Below are positions 44,115 to 52,364 of a DNA stretch of 64,000 nucleotides, piece by piece. Under the pieces are notes generated by a model. It did not search any database and had not been told where the DNA came from. It saw only the letters and a list, made by a program, of their open reading frames with translations. The DNA is from Microbacterium forte. Its GTDB lineage: Bacteria > Actinomycetota > Actinomycetes > Actinomycetales > Microbacteriaceae. The position numbers and the translations under genes are program-made. Location: the NCBI RefSeq assembly GCF_031885415.1, contig NZ_CP116871.1:2046001-2110000 (forward strand), in the 5' to 3' direction. Position 1 is the first letter of the stretch. Each line of letters opens with the position of its first letter.

Positions 44115-44303
44115 TCAGTCCTGGTCGGGGTCGTCGGCGAGCACGTCGCCGTCGTCGTCGGAGGCAGGGCCCGAGGGGACGGCAGTCGCCGGCTCTCCCT
44201 TGTTGTCTTCGGTGCCGAGGTTGTCGTTCTCCTCCGCACCGGGCGACGGCTCTGTGCTGATGTCGTTGCGCTCGGACTCGATGTCATTGCTGTCGCGGTT
44301 CAT
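44115..44303 (-). CDS. Small acidic disordered protein
   Basis: 62 residues from ATG 44303, preceded by GAGGAACGCGC as ribosome binding site. The sequence is strongly acidic and polar (NDIESERNDISTEPS, ASDDDGDVLADDPDQD) with no hydrophobic core, so probably unstructured. Similar short acidic proteins are common in Microbacteriaceae. Convergent with the FUSC gene (33-base gap). Function unknown. Confidence 0.7.
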   Translation of the reverse strand: MNRDSNDIESERNDISTEPSPGAEENDNLGTEDNKGEPATAVPSGPASDDDGDVLADDPDQD

Positions 44304-44396
44304 GCGCGTTCCTCTCGTCGGCGTTCGGTCTGCGTGCACGCGAGGTTACCGGGCCATCAGCCCCTGAAGCGCGGGCCTTGACAAGCACCCGAGGCC

Positions 44397-44402
44397 TACC
44401 CT
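44397..44402 (+). promoter_or_regulatory. -10 box TACCCT of a leaderless transcript
   Basis: TACCCT is followed by six bases and the ATG at 44409. TTGACA occurs at 44378-44383, but its 13-base spacing is shorter than usual for a -35. Confidence 0.5.
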
Positions 44403-44408
44403 GGTCAC

Positions 44409-45077
44409 ATGCCCGACATGACCGTGCCCGAAGCCCTCGCCGAACTGGCAGCCCTCGAGGATCCGAAGATGCGCGCCGCCAACGAGAAGCGCGGCGACGA
44501 CCACGGCATGAACCTCAGCCGGCTGCGCGGGGTGGCCAAGCGCATCAAGACCGACCAGGCCCTCGCGAAGGACCTGTGGACGACCGGCGAGACGTCCGCC
44601 CGTCTGCTCGCGCTGCTCATCTGCAAGCCACGCGAGTTCACCGCGGATGAGCTCGACGCGATGCTGCGCCAGACCCAGGCCCCCAAGGTCAACGACTGGT
44701 TCGTGAACTACGTCGCCAAGAAGACTCCGCTCGCTGAAGAGCTGCGACTGCGCTGGTTCGACGACTCAGACCCGACGGTCGCCGCCGCCGCCTGGTCGCT
44801 CACGACCGTGCGCGTGGCGAAGGATGCCGACGGCCTCGACCTCGAGCACCTGCTCGACCTGATCGAGCGCGACCTGGTGGATGCCCCGAAGCGCCTGCAG
44901 TGGGCGATGAACGAGACGCTCGCGAACATCGGCATCTTCCACCCGGAGCTGCGGGCCAGGGCGCTGGAGATCGGTGAACGCCTGCAGGTGCTCGCCGACT
45001 ACCCCACCGCCCCCGGCTGCACCTCTCCGTTCGCCCCGATCTGGATCGGCGAGATCGTGCGCAGGCGCGAGGGCTGA
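44409..45077 (+). CDS. AlkD-like HEAT-repeat DNA alkylation repair protein
   Basis: The 222-residue helical protein has SRLRGVAKRIKTDQALAKDLWTTGETSARLLALLICKP, LRQTQAPKVNDWFVNYVAKKTP and LQWAMNETLANIGIFHPELRARAL, matching the AlkC/AlkD DNA alkylation repair family. Those proteins excise bulky or positively charged alkylated bases using a HEAT-like scaffold. The catalytic Asp/Trp pair of AlkD could not be placed with certainty, so it may be a paralogue of different function. It lies 34 bases upstream of deoD. Confidence 0.8.
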   Translation: MPDMTVPEALAELAALEDPKMRAANEKRGDDHGMNLSRLRGVAKRIKTDQALAKDLWTTGETSARLLALLICKPREFTADELDAMLRQTQAPKVNDWFVNYVAKKTPLAEELRLRWFDDSDPTVAAAAWSLTTVRVAKDADGLDLEHLLDLIERDLVDAPKRLQWAMNETLANIGIFHPELRARALEIGERLQVLADYPTAPGCTSPFAPIWIGEIVRRREG

Positions 45078-45099
45078 GCATCCTCATCGGATCCCCTCG

Positions 45100-45105
45100 T
45101 ACGCT
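45100..45105 (+). promoter_or_regulatory. -10 box TACGCT of leaderless deoD
   Basis: TACGCT, then six bases and the ATG at 45112. The six-base gap contains GAGG. No clear -35. Confidence 0.5.
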
Positions 45106-45111
45106 GAGGCC

Positions 45112-45825
45112 ATGAGCACGCACATCGCCGCACAGCCCGGTCAGATCGCCCCCATCGTCCTGTTCCCCGGCGACCCGCTGCGGGCGAAGTGGATCGCCGA
45201 GAACTTCCTCGACGGCGCCGAGCTGTATTCCGAGACCCGCGGGATGCTGGGCTACACCGGCACATGGAACGGCCACCGCGTCTCGGTGCAGGGGTCGGGC
45301 ATGGGGCAGCCGTCGATGGCGATCTATGCGAGCGAGCTGTTCGAGGAGTACGACGTGCAGACGATCGTGCGCGTCGGCTCATGCGGGGCGCTGACCGAGA
45401 AGCTCAAGGTGCGCGACATCATCATCGCGAACGGCGCCTGCACCGATTCGGGCATCAACCGCGTGCGCTTCCACGGACTCGACTACGCACCCGTCGCGGA
45501 CTTCGGGCTGCTGCGCGCCGCGGTCGAGGCGAGCGAGGCCGAGGCGCTCGACGCCGCCGTGCACGTGGGCCTGCTGTTCTCGAGCGACCAGTTCTACAGC
45601 ACGCGCCCCGAGCTCACCGAGCCGTTCGTGCAGCACGGCGCGCTCGGCGTCGAGATGGAGGCCGCAGGGCTGTACACCCTCGCGGCGTTCCACGGGCGCC
45701 GCGCCCTGGCCATCTGCACGGTATCCGATCACATCGTCACGGGCGAGCAGACCACCGCCCAGGAGCGCGAGCAGACGTTCGGCGACATGATCCGCATCGC
45801 GCTGCGCGCCGCGACCTCGGTCTGA
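45112..45825 (+). CDS. deoD: Purine-nucleoside phosphorylase, hexameric DeoD type
   Basis: The 237-residue enzyme has the phosphate loop FPGDPLRAKWIAENFL, YSETRGMLGYTGTWNGHRVSVQGSGMGQPS, RVGSCGAL and the base/ribose site EMEAAGLYTLAAFHGRRALAICTVSDHI. It cleaves purine (deoxy)nucleosides with phosphate to free base and (deoxy)ribose-1-phosphate in the cytosol. The start codon at 45112 sits six bases after a TACGCT box; a longer frame overlapping the previous gene is rejected. Confidence 0.95.
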   Translation: MSTHIAAQPGQIAPIVLFPGDPLRAKWIAENFLDGAELYSETRGMLGYTGTWNGHRVSVQGSGMGQPSMAIYASELFEEYDVQTIVRVGSCGALTEKLKVRDIIIANGACTDSGINRVRFHGLDYAPVADFGLLRAAVEASEAEALDAAVHVGLLFSSDQFYSTRPELTEPFVQHGALGVEMEAAGLYTLAAFHGRRALAICTVSDHIVTGEQTTAQEREQTFGDMIRIALRAATSV

Positions 45826-45828
45826 GGC

Positions 45829-45913
45829 GTTCACAATTCAGCATGAGATCGTGCTGACCGCTCGAATCCGGTGATCTCGGCCGCATCGGACGATTCCCTG
45901 CTGAGTACTGCAC
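45829..45913. repeat. GTTCACAAYTCAGCA element, copy B (degenerate)
   Basis: The left arm GTTCACAATTCAGCA (45829-45843) is intact. The right side has only TGCTGAGTACTG near 45899. It follows deoD and precedes the helicase gene. It is the most decayed of the three copies. Confidence 0.6.
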
Positions 45914-45952
45914 GAGGTTCGCCCGTGCCGGAGGTGGGATGATCGACAGACC

Positions 45953-48466
45953 ATGCCTGCGATCCTCGACCACACGACGCTGACCGACGGATCCGATGCG
46001 GATGCCGTCTACACGGCGTTCGTCGAGTGGGCGGAGTCGACCGGCATCAGTCTCTACCCCGCGCAGGACGAGGCTGTCATCGAGATCGTCTCGGGCAACA
46101 ACCTGATCCTGTCGACGCCCACCGGCACCGGCAAGTCGCTCGTCGCGGTCGGGGCGCACTTCGCGGCACTCGTCGAGGGGCGTCGCTCGTTCTACACGGC
46201 TCCGATCAAGGCGCTCGTCAGCGAGAAGTTCTTCTCCCTCGTCGACGTGTTCGGCGCCGCGAACGTCGGAATGATCACCGGCGACTCCTCGGTCAACCCC
46301 GATGCGCCGATCATCTGCTGCACGGCGGAGATCCTCGCGAACCTCGCACTGCGCCAGGGCACGGATGCCGCGGTGCACCAGGTCGTCATGGACGAGTTCC
46401 ACTTCTACGCCGACCCCGATCGAGGGTGGGCGTGGCAGGTGCCGCTGCTCGAGCTGCCACAGGCGCAGTTCATCCTGATGTCCGCGACGCTCGGCGATGT
46501 CTCGCAGCTGTCAAGCGACCTCACCCGCAGAACGGGCCGCGACACGGCATCCGTCACTGGCGTCGAGCGTCCCGTGCCGCTGCACTACTTCTACGAGACC
46601 ACACCGATCCACGAGACGATCGACGACCTGCTCGGCACCGGGCAGGCTCCGATCTACGTCGTGCACTTCTCGCAGGCGGCGGCGATGGAGCGGGCACAGG
46701 CGCTGTCGAGCACCAAGGTCGCCACGCGTGAGCAGCGCGATGAGATCGCCGCGCTGATCGGTGGATTCCGGTTCACCACCGCCTTCGGCAAGACCCTCTC
46801 GCGGTTCCTGCGTGCGGGCATCGGCGTTCACCATGCCGGGATGCTGCCGAAGTACCGGCGCCTCGTCGAGCAGCTCGCCCAGCGCGGACTGCTGCGCGTG
46901 ATCTGCGGCACGGACACCCTCGGCGTCGGCATCAACGTGCCCATCCGCACGGTGCTGCTCACGGCTCTGACCAAGTTCGACGGCACCCGGATGCGGCAGC
47001 TCAGCGCGCGCGAGTTCCACCAGATCGCGGGGCGAGCCGGACGTGCGGGCTTCGACACCGCCGGCACCGTGGTCGCCCAGGCTCCCGAGCACGAGAGCGA
47101 CAACATCGCCGCGATCAAGAAGGCCGGCGACGACCCGAAGAAGAAGCGCAAGATCATCCGCAAGAAGGCACCCGACGGCTTCGTGTCGTGGGGCGAGCCG
47201 TCGTTCCGCAAGCTGATCGACGCCGAGCCCGAGACATTGACCTCGCACATGCAGATCACGAGCGCGATGATGCTCAACGTGATCGGCCGCGGCGGCGACG
47301 TGTTCGGCAACATGCGTGCGCTGGTCTACGACAACCACGAGCCTCGCAAGAGGCAGCGTGAGCTCGCACTGCGCGCCATCGGCATCTACCGGACGCTGCT
47401 CGAATCGGGCGTCGTCGAGCAGACGGTCGACGGCGAGATCCGCCTCACCGTCGACCTGCAGCCGAACTTCGCGCTGAACCAGCCGCTGTCGCCGTTCGCC
47501 CTCGCGGCGTTCGACCTGCTCGACCGCGATCCGTCTGCGGGCACGGGAACCGGCTCCTACGCCCTCGACATGATCTCGATCGTCGAATCGACGCTCGACG
47601 ACCCTCGGGCGATCCTCGGGCAGCAGGAGTTCCTTGCCCGCGGAGAGGCCGTCGCCGCCATGAAGCGCGAGGGGATCGAATACGACGAGCGCATGGAGCT
47701 GCTCGAGGAGATCACCTACCCGAAGCCCCTCGATGAGCTGCTCACGGCCGCGTTCGAGACGTTCAGCGCCGCGCAGCCGTGGATCCGCGACTTCGAACTG
47801 CACCCGAAGTCGGTCGTGCGCGACATGTACGAGCGCGCCATGTCGTTCGGAGAATACGTCGCGTATTACAAGATCGCCCGCTCCGAAGGCGTGGTGCTGC
47901 GCTATCTGTCCGACGCCTACCGGGCAGCATCCCAGACGATCCCCGAAGAGGCCAAAGACGAGGACCTCCGCGACCTGATCGAGTGGCTCGGCGAGCTCGT
48001 CCGTCAGGTCGACTCGAGCCTGCTCGACGAATGGGAAGAGCTGGTCAACGGCGTGCTGCACGGCCCGGATGACGAGCCGATCGTGCCGCCCGCTCCGAAG
48101 CGCCTGACGTCGAACACCCGCGCTTTCCGCACCCTCGTTCGCAACGAGCTGTTCCGACGGGTGCAGCTCGCGGCGCGCGAGGATGTCTCTGCTCTCGCGG
48201 ACCTCGACCCGTCGTTCGGTGCGGACGCCTGGTCGGACGCGCTCGACGGCTACTTCGCCGACCACGACGAGATCCTCACCGGAGCGAACGCACGCAGCGC
48301 ACAGCTGCTGCTCATCACCGAAGGCACGACCGAGTGGACCGTCCGTCAGATCCTCGACGATCCGGCGGGCGATCACGACTGGGGCATCTCCGCGACCGTC
48401 GACCTCGCCGCCTCCGACGAGGAGGGCGCTGCGGTGCTCACCGTGACGGGCGTCTACCGGCTCTGA
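45953..48466 (+). CDS. DEAD/DEAH-box RNA helicase with DUF3516 domain
   Basis: The 837-residue superfamily 2 helicase has motif I STPTGTGKS (Lys61), motif II DEFH in VVMDEFHFYADPDRGW, motif III LMSATL and motif VI HQIAGRAGRAGFD. The C-terminal DUF3516 domain starts near FDLLDRDPSAG and extends to the end. It is related to Ski2/Mtr4-like helicases, but with a DUF3516 tail known mainly from actinobacteria. A role in RNA turnover is inferred from the family. It is preceded by the degenerate repeat and transcribed alone. Confidence 0.92.
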   Translation: MPAILDHTTLTDGSDADAVYTAFVEWAESTGISLYPAQDEAVIEIVSGNNLILSTPTGTGKSLVAVGAHFAALVEGRRSFYTAPIKALVSEKFFSLVDVFGAANVGMITGDSSVNPDAPIICCTAEILANLALRQGTDAAVHQVVMDEFHFYADPDRGWAWQVPLLELPQAQFILMSATLGDVSQLSSDLTRRTGRDTASVTGVERPVPLHYFYETTPIHETIDDLLGTGQAPIYVVHFSQAAAMERAQALSSTKVATREQRDEIAALIGGFRFTTAFGKTLSRFLRAGIGVHHAGMLPKYRRLVEQLAQRGLLRVICGTDTLGVGINVPIRTVLLTALTKFDGTRMRQLSAREFHQIAGRAGRAGFDTAGTVVAQAPEHESDNIAAIKKAGDDPKKKRKIIRKKAPDGFVSWGEPSFRKLIDAEPETLTSHMQITSAMMLNVIGRGGDVFGNMRALVYDNHEPRKRQRELALRAIGIYRTLLESGVVEQTVDGEIRLTVDLQPNFALNQPLSPFALAAFDLLDRDPSAGTGTGSYALDMISIVESTLDDPRAILGQQEFLARGEAVAAMKREGIEYDERMELLEEITYPKPLDELLTAAFETFSAAQPWIRDFELHPKSVVRDMYERAMSFGEYVAYYKIARSEGVVLRYLSDAYRAASQTIPEEAKDEDLRDLIEWLGELVRQVDSSLLDEWEELVNGVLHGPDDEPIVPPAPKRLTSNTRAFRTLVRNELFRRVQLAAREDVSALADLDPSFGADAWSDALDGYFADHDEILTGANARSAQLLLITEGTTEWTVRQILDDPAGDHDWGISATVDLAASDEEGAAVLTVTGVYRL

Positions 48467-48490
48467 GCGCGGCCGGACGCCTGCCCCTTC

Positions 48491-48532
48491 CCCGGCGGGC
48501 TGACCGCACACGCCTCCTCAGTCAGCCGTCCG
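48491..48532. repeat. CCCGRCGGGCTGAC-type 3'-flanking repeat, copy 1
   Basis: CCCGGCGGGCTGACC ... CAGTCAGCCGTCCGG resembles 55509-55551 (CCCGACGGGCTGAC ... CAGCCATCCGGG). It sits between two convergent genes. The internal GGCTGAC/GTCAGCC words can pair, so it may act as a bidirectional terminator. Confidence 0.45.
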
Positions 48533-48536
48533 GGGC

Positions 48537-49571
48537 TCAGTCAGCGATCCGTGCCTGAGTCATCCGGTCGATCGGTCGCAGCGGATCGAAGAGCACCCCG
48601 AGCCACACTCGCACGAGGCCGGCATGCACCGCGAGGCAGACGGTGATCACCACCGCGGTGAGGACGATCGGCCAGACGGCCTCGACCGCCGGCGTCACGA
48701 CCCATCCGGATCCGCGCAGCGCACCGTCGATCAGGGCGAGCGGAATCATGTGGATCACGTAGATCGGCAGCGTGCGCTGTCCCACCCACCGCAGCGGCCG
48801 CGCGATGACGCTCGCATGTCGGTCGATCGTCGCGCACGCCATGACCCCGAATGCCACCGCGACGACCGCGAGAAGCGGCCATACTCCCGGCCATCGACGC
48901 ATGCCGAGCACTCCGACCGCACCGACGGCCGCGACATATGCCCCTCCGAGCATGAGCATCCGCAGCGGCGTCGCACCCGCGGCGAATCGCTCGATCACGC
49001 TCCGCAGCCGCAGCCCCGCGAGGAAGAAGAACAGGTTCTGCACGAGCTGCCACAGGTTGCCCAGGTCGGGGATCACCCCCGCCGCCGCGACCGCAGCGAT
49101 CACGAACGCGACCGGCAGCACCACGGCGGGCGGCACGTGCCTCACGAGGCGCGCGACGAGCAGGTACACCGCCAGGGCGAGCAGATACCAGAGGTTGGTC
49201 GGGCTGATCGTGAGCTGCGCGAGCAGCTGCCATCCGTTCTCCGCCCTGGCCGTGTCGAAGTCAGGAGTGAGGGCGAGCACGAACGTCTGGATCACGACCC
49301 AGATGACATAGACCGCCGCGAGGCGGCCGGCGCGACGTCGCCAGGGGGTGCCCGCGGGCGCGTTCACGGCGCGCGCTGCGAACATCCCCGAGATCAGGAA
49401 GAACAGCGGCATCCGCAGCGGCAGCAGCTGCGCATTGAGCGTCGCCCAGGCATCGGTGACGGGCCCGGCACCTGCGACCGCGATCGCGTGCTTGGTGACG
49501 ACGTGCCAGAGCACCACGAGGATGATGCACACGCCCTTCGCGACATCGGGCCAGCCGACGCGCGCGGTCAC
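48537..49571 (-). CDS. Acyltransferase-3-family membrane protein (VanT membrane-domain-like)
   Basis: 344 residues from GTG 49571 with about ten membrane segments. Family marks are GWPDVAKGVCIILVVLWHVV with the conserved His, PLFFLISGMFAAR, and YVIWVVIQTF. Acyltransferase-3 proteins usually O-acylate sugars or peptidoglycan, but the same fold forms the membrane half of VanT serine racemases. Here it is the last gene of an operon with a racemase, a D-Ala ligase and VanY, each joined by four-base overlaps. The context favours a detached VanT membrane domain that could import or channel L-serine. Peptidoglycan acylation is the alternative. Confidence 0.82.
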   Translation of the reverse strand: MTARVGWPDVAKGVCIILVVLWHVVTKHAIAVAGAGPVTDAWATLNAQLLPLRMPLFFLISGMFAARAVNAPAGTPWRRRAGRLAAVYVIWVVIQTFVLALTPDFDTARAENGWQLLAQLTISPTNLWYLLALAVYLLVARLVRHVPPAVVLPVAFVIAAVAAAGVIPDLGNLWQLVQNLFFFLAGLRLRSVIERFAAGATPLRMLMLGGAYVAAVGAVGVLGMRRWPGVWPLLAVVAVAFGVMACATIDRHASVIARPLRWVGQRTLPIYVIHMIPLALIDGALRGSGWVVTPAVEAVWPIVLTAVVITVCLAVHAGLVRVWLGVLFDPLRPIDRMTQARIAD

Positions 49572-50524
49572 CGCCCCGGCACCTCGGCGGCGCGCACGAG
49601 GCGCGACACCAGCTCGACGTACGACACGTCGGCCGCCGCGAACATCCGCGGCACCTGGGATGCCGCAGTCAACCCCGGCATCGTGTTGACCTCGTTCAGC
49701 ACCGGCCCCTCGGCGGTGAGGAAGAAGTCCATGCGGGCGACCCCGGCGCACCCGAGGGCGTCGAACATGGTCAGCGCGGCGCGCGTGAGCGAGATCGCCT
49801 CAGCCCCCGAGAGCTGCGCCGGCACCGTGAACCGCGCACTGCCGTCGTACTTCGTGGCGGTGTCGAACAGCCCGGCCGCGTGGATCTCGAGCGACGGCGC
49901 CGCCCAGCGCACCCCTCCGGCCTCCTTGATCACGGCGACGTCGATCTCCCTCCCGCGCACGACCTCCTCGACGAGGATGCGTCGATCGAACCGCGCCGCC
50001 TCCCGCAGCGCCGCACCGAGTTCGGCCTCCTCACGCACGAGCGAGACCCCGTAGCTCGACCCGGCCGACACGGGCTTCACGACCACAGGGCCATCGAACT
50101 CGGAGTCTCCGCAGTCGGCTGCATCGATCAGTCGGCCGCTCGCGGTGCGCAGCCCCGCCGCGTCGGCGACGAGCTTCGTCGCCCACTTGTCCATGCCGAT
50201 CGCCCCGGCGCGCGGCCCAGACCCGACCACCCGCACGCCCGCGAGAGCGCACAGGGAAGCGAGCGCTCCGTCTTCACCCAGCGCTCCATGCACCGCAGGG
50301 AATATGACATCAACTGCGGATATGAGCGGCATCGCGAGAACGAGAGACTCGGCGGCGGTGGCACCCTCCGAGACGCCCGCCACCTCCCAGACACCCTCTC
50401 GTGAGATGGTGACCGTGCTGACGTCGTATCCGCCGACACGCAGCGCGTCGGCGACCGCGGCCGCCGACGCGAGCGAGACCTCGTGCTCGGCGTTCTGCCC
50501 TCCTCCGATGACCAGCACTCTCAC
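49568..50524 (-). CDS. D-Ala-D-X ligase (VanC/VanG/Ddl family)
   Basis: 318 residues from GTG 50524. ATP-grasp features: GGGQNAEHEVSLASA, FPAVHGALGEDGALA, VVVKPVSAGSSYGVSLV, and the metal site MDFFLTAEGPVLNEVNTMPGLT. The omega-loop reads GLFDTATKY. The final K-Y of Ddl and D-Ser-type ligases is kept, which argues against a D-Ala-D-Lac ligase of VanA type. Ddl enzymes with D-Ala preference have Y-D-Y at this loop; here it is F-D-T. Being in an operon with a racemase and VanY under VanRS suggests a D-Ala-D-Ser (VanC/G-like) role, though a second D-Ala-D-Ala ligase is possible. Overlaps both neighbours by four bases. Confidence 0.85.
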   Translation of the reverse strand: MRVLVIGGGQNAEHEVSLASAAAVADALRVGGYDVSTVTISREGVWEVAGVSEGATAAESLVLAMPLISAVDVIFPAVHGALGEDGALASLCALAGVRVVGSGPRAGAIGMDKWATKLVADAAGLRTASGRLIDAADCGDSEFDGPVVVKPVSAGSSYGVSLVREEAELGAALREAARFDRRILVEEVVRGREIDVAVIKEAGGVRWAAPSLEIHAAGLFDTATKYDGSARFTVPAQLSGAEAISLTRAALTMFDALGCAGVARMDFFLTAEGPVLNEVNTMPGLTAASQVPRMFAAADVSYVELVSRLVRAAEVPGR

Positions 50525-51657
50525 GCGATCGCCCTCTCGACCCGGCGACCGATTCCCGTGACGATCGTGTGCGGGATGCTCCCCGCCCACCGGGCCCACT
50601 CCTGCACGGTCGGCACCGCCCCGCCCTCCGGGCCGAACACCACGGCTGTGGTGCCTCTGGGCAGGGTCAGATCACCCGTGTCGACGACGATCTGATCCAT
50701 CGACACCCGCCCGACGATCGGGCATCGGATGCCGTCGATCGCGACCGCTGCCCCCACGGCGAGCTCCCGCGGGATGCCGTCGGCGTAACCGACGCCGATC
50801 ACGCTCAACCGGGTCGCGCGCTCGGTCACATATGCGCCGCCGTAGCCGACCGGGGTCCCCGCCGGCACGACGCTGCTGTGCACGACGGATGCCGTCAGCC
50901 GCGCCGCACCCTGCAGCGCCACGCTCTCCGACGGGTCTATGCCGACGAGCCCGGCGCCGACGCGAACCATGTCGAAGTGCGTCGCCGGATCCGTCAGCGT
51001 GCCGGACGTCGCCGCGAGGTGCACGATCAGCGGACCGAAGCCGGCGCGCAGCACGGCATCCCTCGCCTGCCTCATCCGCAGCACCGCCGGCGCGTTGATC
51101 GCGGGGTCAGCGGCGTCGGCGTCTGGAAGATGCCCCATCACCCCCACCACCTCGACGCGACCGCGTCCGGAGCGCGCCACCCGCAGCAGCTCGGCCCAGT
51201 CCTCGAGCGGCACCCCACCCCGCGACATCCCCGTGTCCATGTGCAGATGCACGCGCACGCGTCCGTCAGGCAGCGACGACGCATCGGTGATCAACTGGCG
51301 CAGCTCGTCGACAGAGCCGACCGCGATGTCGACGCGATCCGCGACGACCTGAGTGACATCGACCCCCGCCGGATTCAGCCACGCGAGGATCGGCACCTCG
51401 ATGCCCGCATCACGCAGCTCGGCGGCATCCCCTGCGTCGGTCACGCCCAGCCATTCGGCTCCGGCGTCGATCGCGGCGAGAGCGACGGCGACGGCGCCGA
51501 GACCGTAGCCATCGGCCTTCACCACCGCCATGATGCGGGACTCGGTGGCCGTCCGCATCCGCTCGACGTTCGCCGCGACCGCGTCACGAAGGGTGTGCAG
51601 GGTCGGTGCGTGCATGCGCGAGAGCGCGAGGTGCGGGGTCGTGAGAGCGGTGGTCAT
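50521..51657 (-). CDS. Alanine/serine racemase (VanT catalytic-domain-like)
   Basis: The 378-residue fold-type III PLP racemase has PLP Lys47 in VVKADGYGLG, catalytic Tyr in VGYGGAYV, GVGYADGIPRE and VGRVSMDQIVVD. Near the end the usual G-T-I-x-Y-E segment reads GSIPHTIVTGIGRRVER. The Tyr matching Geobacillus Tyr354 is His363. That residue restricts the active site to alanine; VanT serine racemases have Asn there. The VRxGxxLYG segment also reads VRVGAGLVG. These changes fit altered substrate choice, possibly serine. It lacks the membrane half of VanT, which is a separate gene two positions downstream. ATG 51657 overlaps the vanY stop. Confidence 0.87.
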   Translation of the reverse strand: MTTALTTPHLALSRMHAPTLHTLRDAVAANVERMRTATESRIMAVVKADGYGLGAVAVALAAIDAGAEWLGVTDAGDAAELRDAGIEVPILAWLNPAGVDVTQVVADRVDIAVGSVDELRQLITDASSLPDGRVRVHLHMDTGMSRGGVPLEDWAELLRVARSGRGRVEVVGVMGHLPDADAADPAINAPAVLRMRQARDAVLRAGFGPLIVHLAATSGTLTDPATHFDMVRVGAGLVGIDPSESVALQGAARLTASVVHSSVVPAGTPVGYGGAYVTERATRLSVIGVGYADGIPRELAVGAAVAIDGIRCPIVGRVSMDQIVVDTGDLTLPRGTTAVVFGPEGGAVPTVQEWARWAGSIPHTIVTGIGRRVERAIA

Positions 51658-52262
51658 CGCTGGGTCCTCGGGTCGGCAGTCGGGTCGTCGTACATCAGTG
51701 GGCAGCCGTTCGCCACGGCTGCCGGACGCAGCTCGAAGTGCCACCGCTCGTTCGCATAGATCTGGCACAGACCGAACTCATCACCGTGCTGCGCCAGCCA
51801 GTCCTGCGCGGTGAGCGGACCGAGGTCGATCGCATCCCCCGACACGTGCTCCGAGTTCTCGGGCGTCGCGACCCAGCGCGCGGCCTCTTCCTCTGATCCG
51901 TATTCGGCGACCGCATCCTGCCGCAGCACCTGCTGGTACTCGGCCGACCTCCATCCGCTGTTCACGTGCATGCGCACGCCGTCCTGCTCCGCCGCCGTGG
52001 CCGCAGCGCGCACCGCGGCCAGCAGATCGGAGTCGAGGTTCGTCACGGCGGGAGTCTCGTCGAACACCGACACGGCGCCCTCGTCGCGGATCACCCCGTG
52101 GGCCTCGGAGAGAGAGGCAGGAGAGACGGTCGGTGGGACGGATGCCGACGCCAGAGACTGCTGGCCGATCAGCACGGCCGAGCCCGTGATGGCCGCGGCG
52201 AGCAGAGCGACACCGATGATCGCGGCGAGGCGTCGCTGTCTGAGGGAAGAGCGTGTGTTCAT
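51654..52262 (-). CDS. vanY: VanY-type D,D-carboxypeptidase (peptidase M15B)
   Basis: The 202-residue protein has one N-terminal membrane anchor or uncleaved signal (residues 11-33) and an M15B domain. Zinc ligands are His139 and Asp146 in SEHVSGDAIDLG and His175 in NERWHFE, with Glu172 as catalytic base; SGWRSAEYQ precedes them. VanY trims the terminal D-Ala from peptidoglycan precursors outside the membrane, removing the vancomycin target. It is the promoter-proximal gene of the four-gene operon, divergent from vanR. It could instead be an ordinary cell-wall carboxypeptidase, but the locus argues otherwise. Confidence 0.88.
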   Translation of the reverse strand: MNTRSSLRQRRLAAIIGVALLAAAITGSAVLIGQQSLASASVPPTVSPASLSEAHGVIRDEGAVSVFDETPAVTNLDSDLLAAVRAAATAAEQDGVRMHVNSGWRSAEYQQVLRQDAVAEYGSEEEAARWVATPENSEHVSGDAIDLGPLTAQDWLAQHGDEFGLCQIYANERWHFELRPAAVANGCPLMYDDPTADPRTQR

Positions 52263-52353
52263 GTGCTCAGTCAAGAAGGGGGTCTGTTGCGACGGCGTAT
52301 GCGCTTTTGCATATGCTCCCGATATGTGGGGGTGCGTAAGCTCTGAGCACATG
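52260..52353. promoter_or_regulatory. vanY-vanR divergent control region
   Basis: The 11-base word CATGTGCTCAG (52260-52270) and its inverse CTGAGCACATG (52343-52353) bracket the region, so both genes share the same 5' end. On the vanY side the ATG in this word is the start codon. Between them GCGTATGC (52295-52302) and GCATATGC (52309-52316) form an AT-richer inverted repeat, a candidate VanR site. TAAGCT at 52337-52342 is a possible -10 for vanR. A five-codon frame (ATG 52351) ends in a TGA overlapping the vanR GTG. Confidence 0.55.
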
Positions 52354-52364
52354 GGAGCTGTGTC

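Noticed and set aside
49568..50524. D-Ala-D-Lac ligase of VanA/B type
   Set aside because: The K-Y of the omega loop typical of Ddl and D-Ser ligases is retained and no VanH dehydrogenase gene is present.
51654..52262. VanX D,D-dipeptidase
   Set aside because: Both belong to M15, but the N-terminal membrane anchor, small size and SGWRSAEYQ region fit VanY. No VanX-specific features were found.
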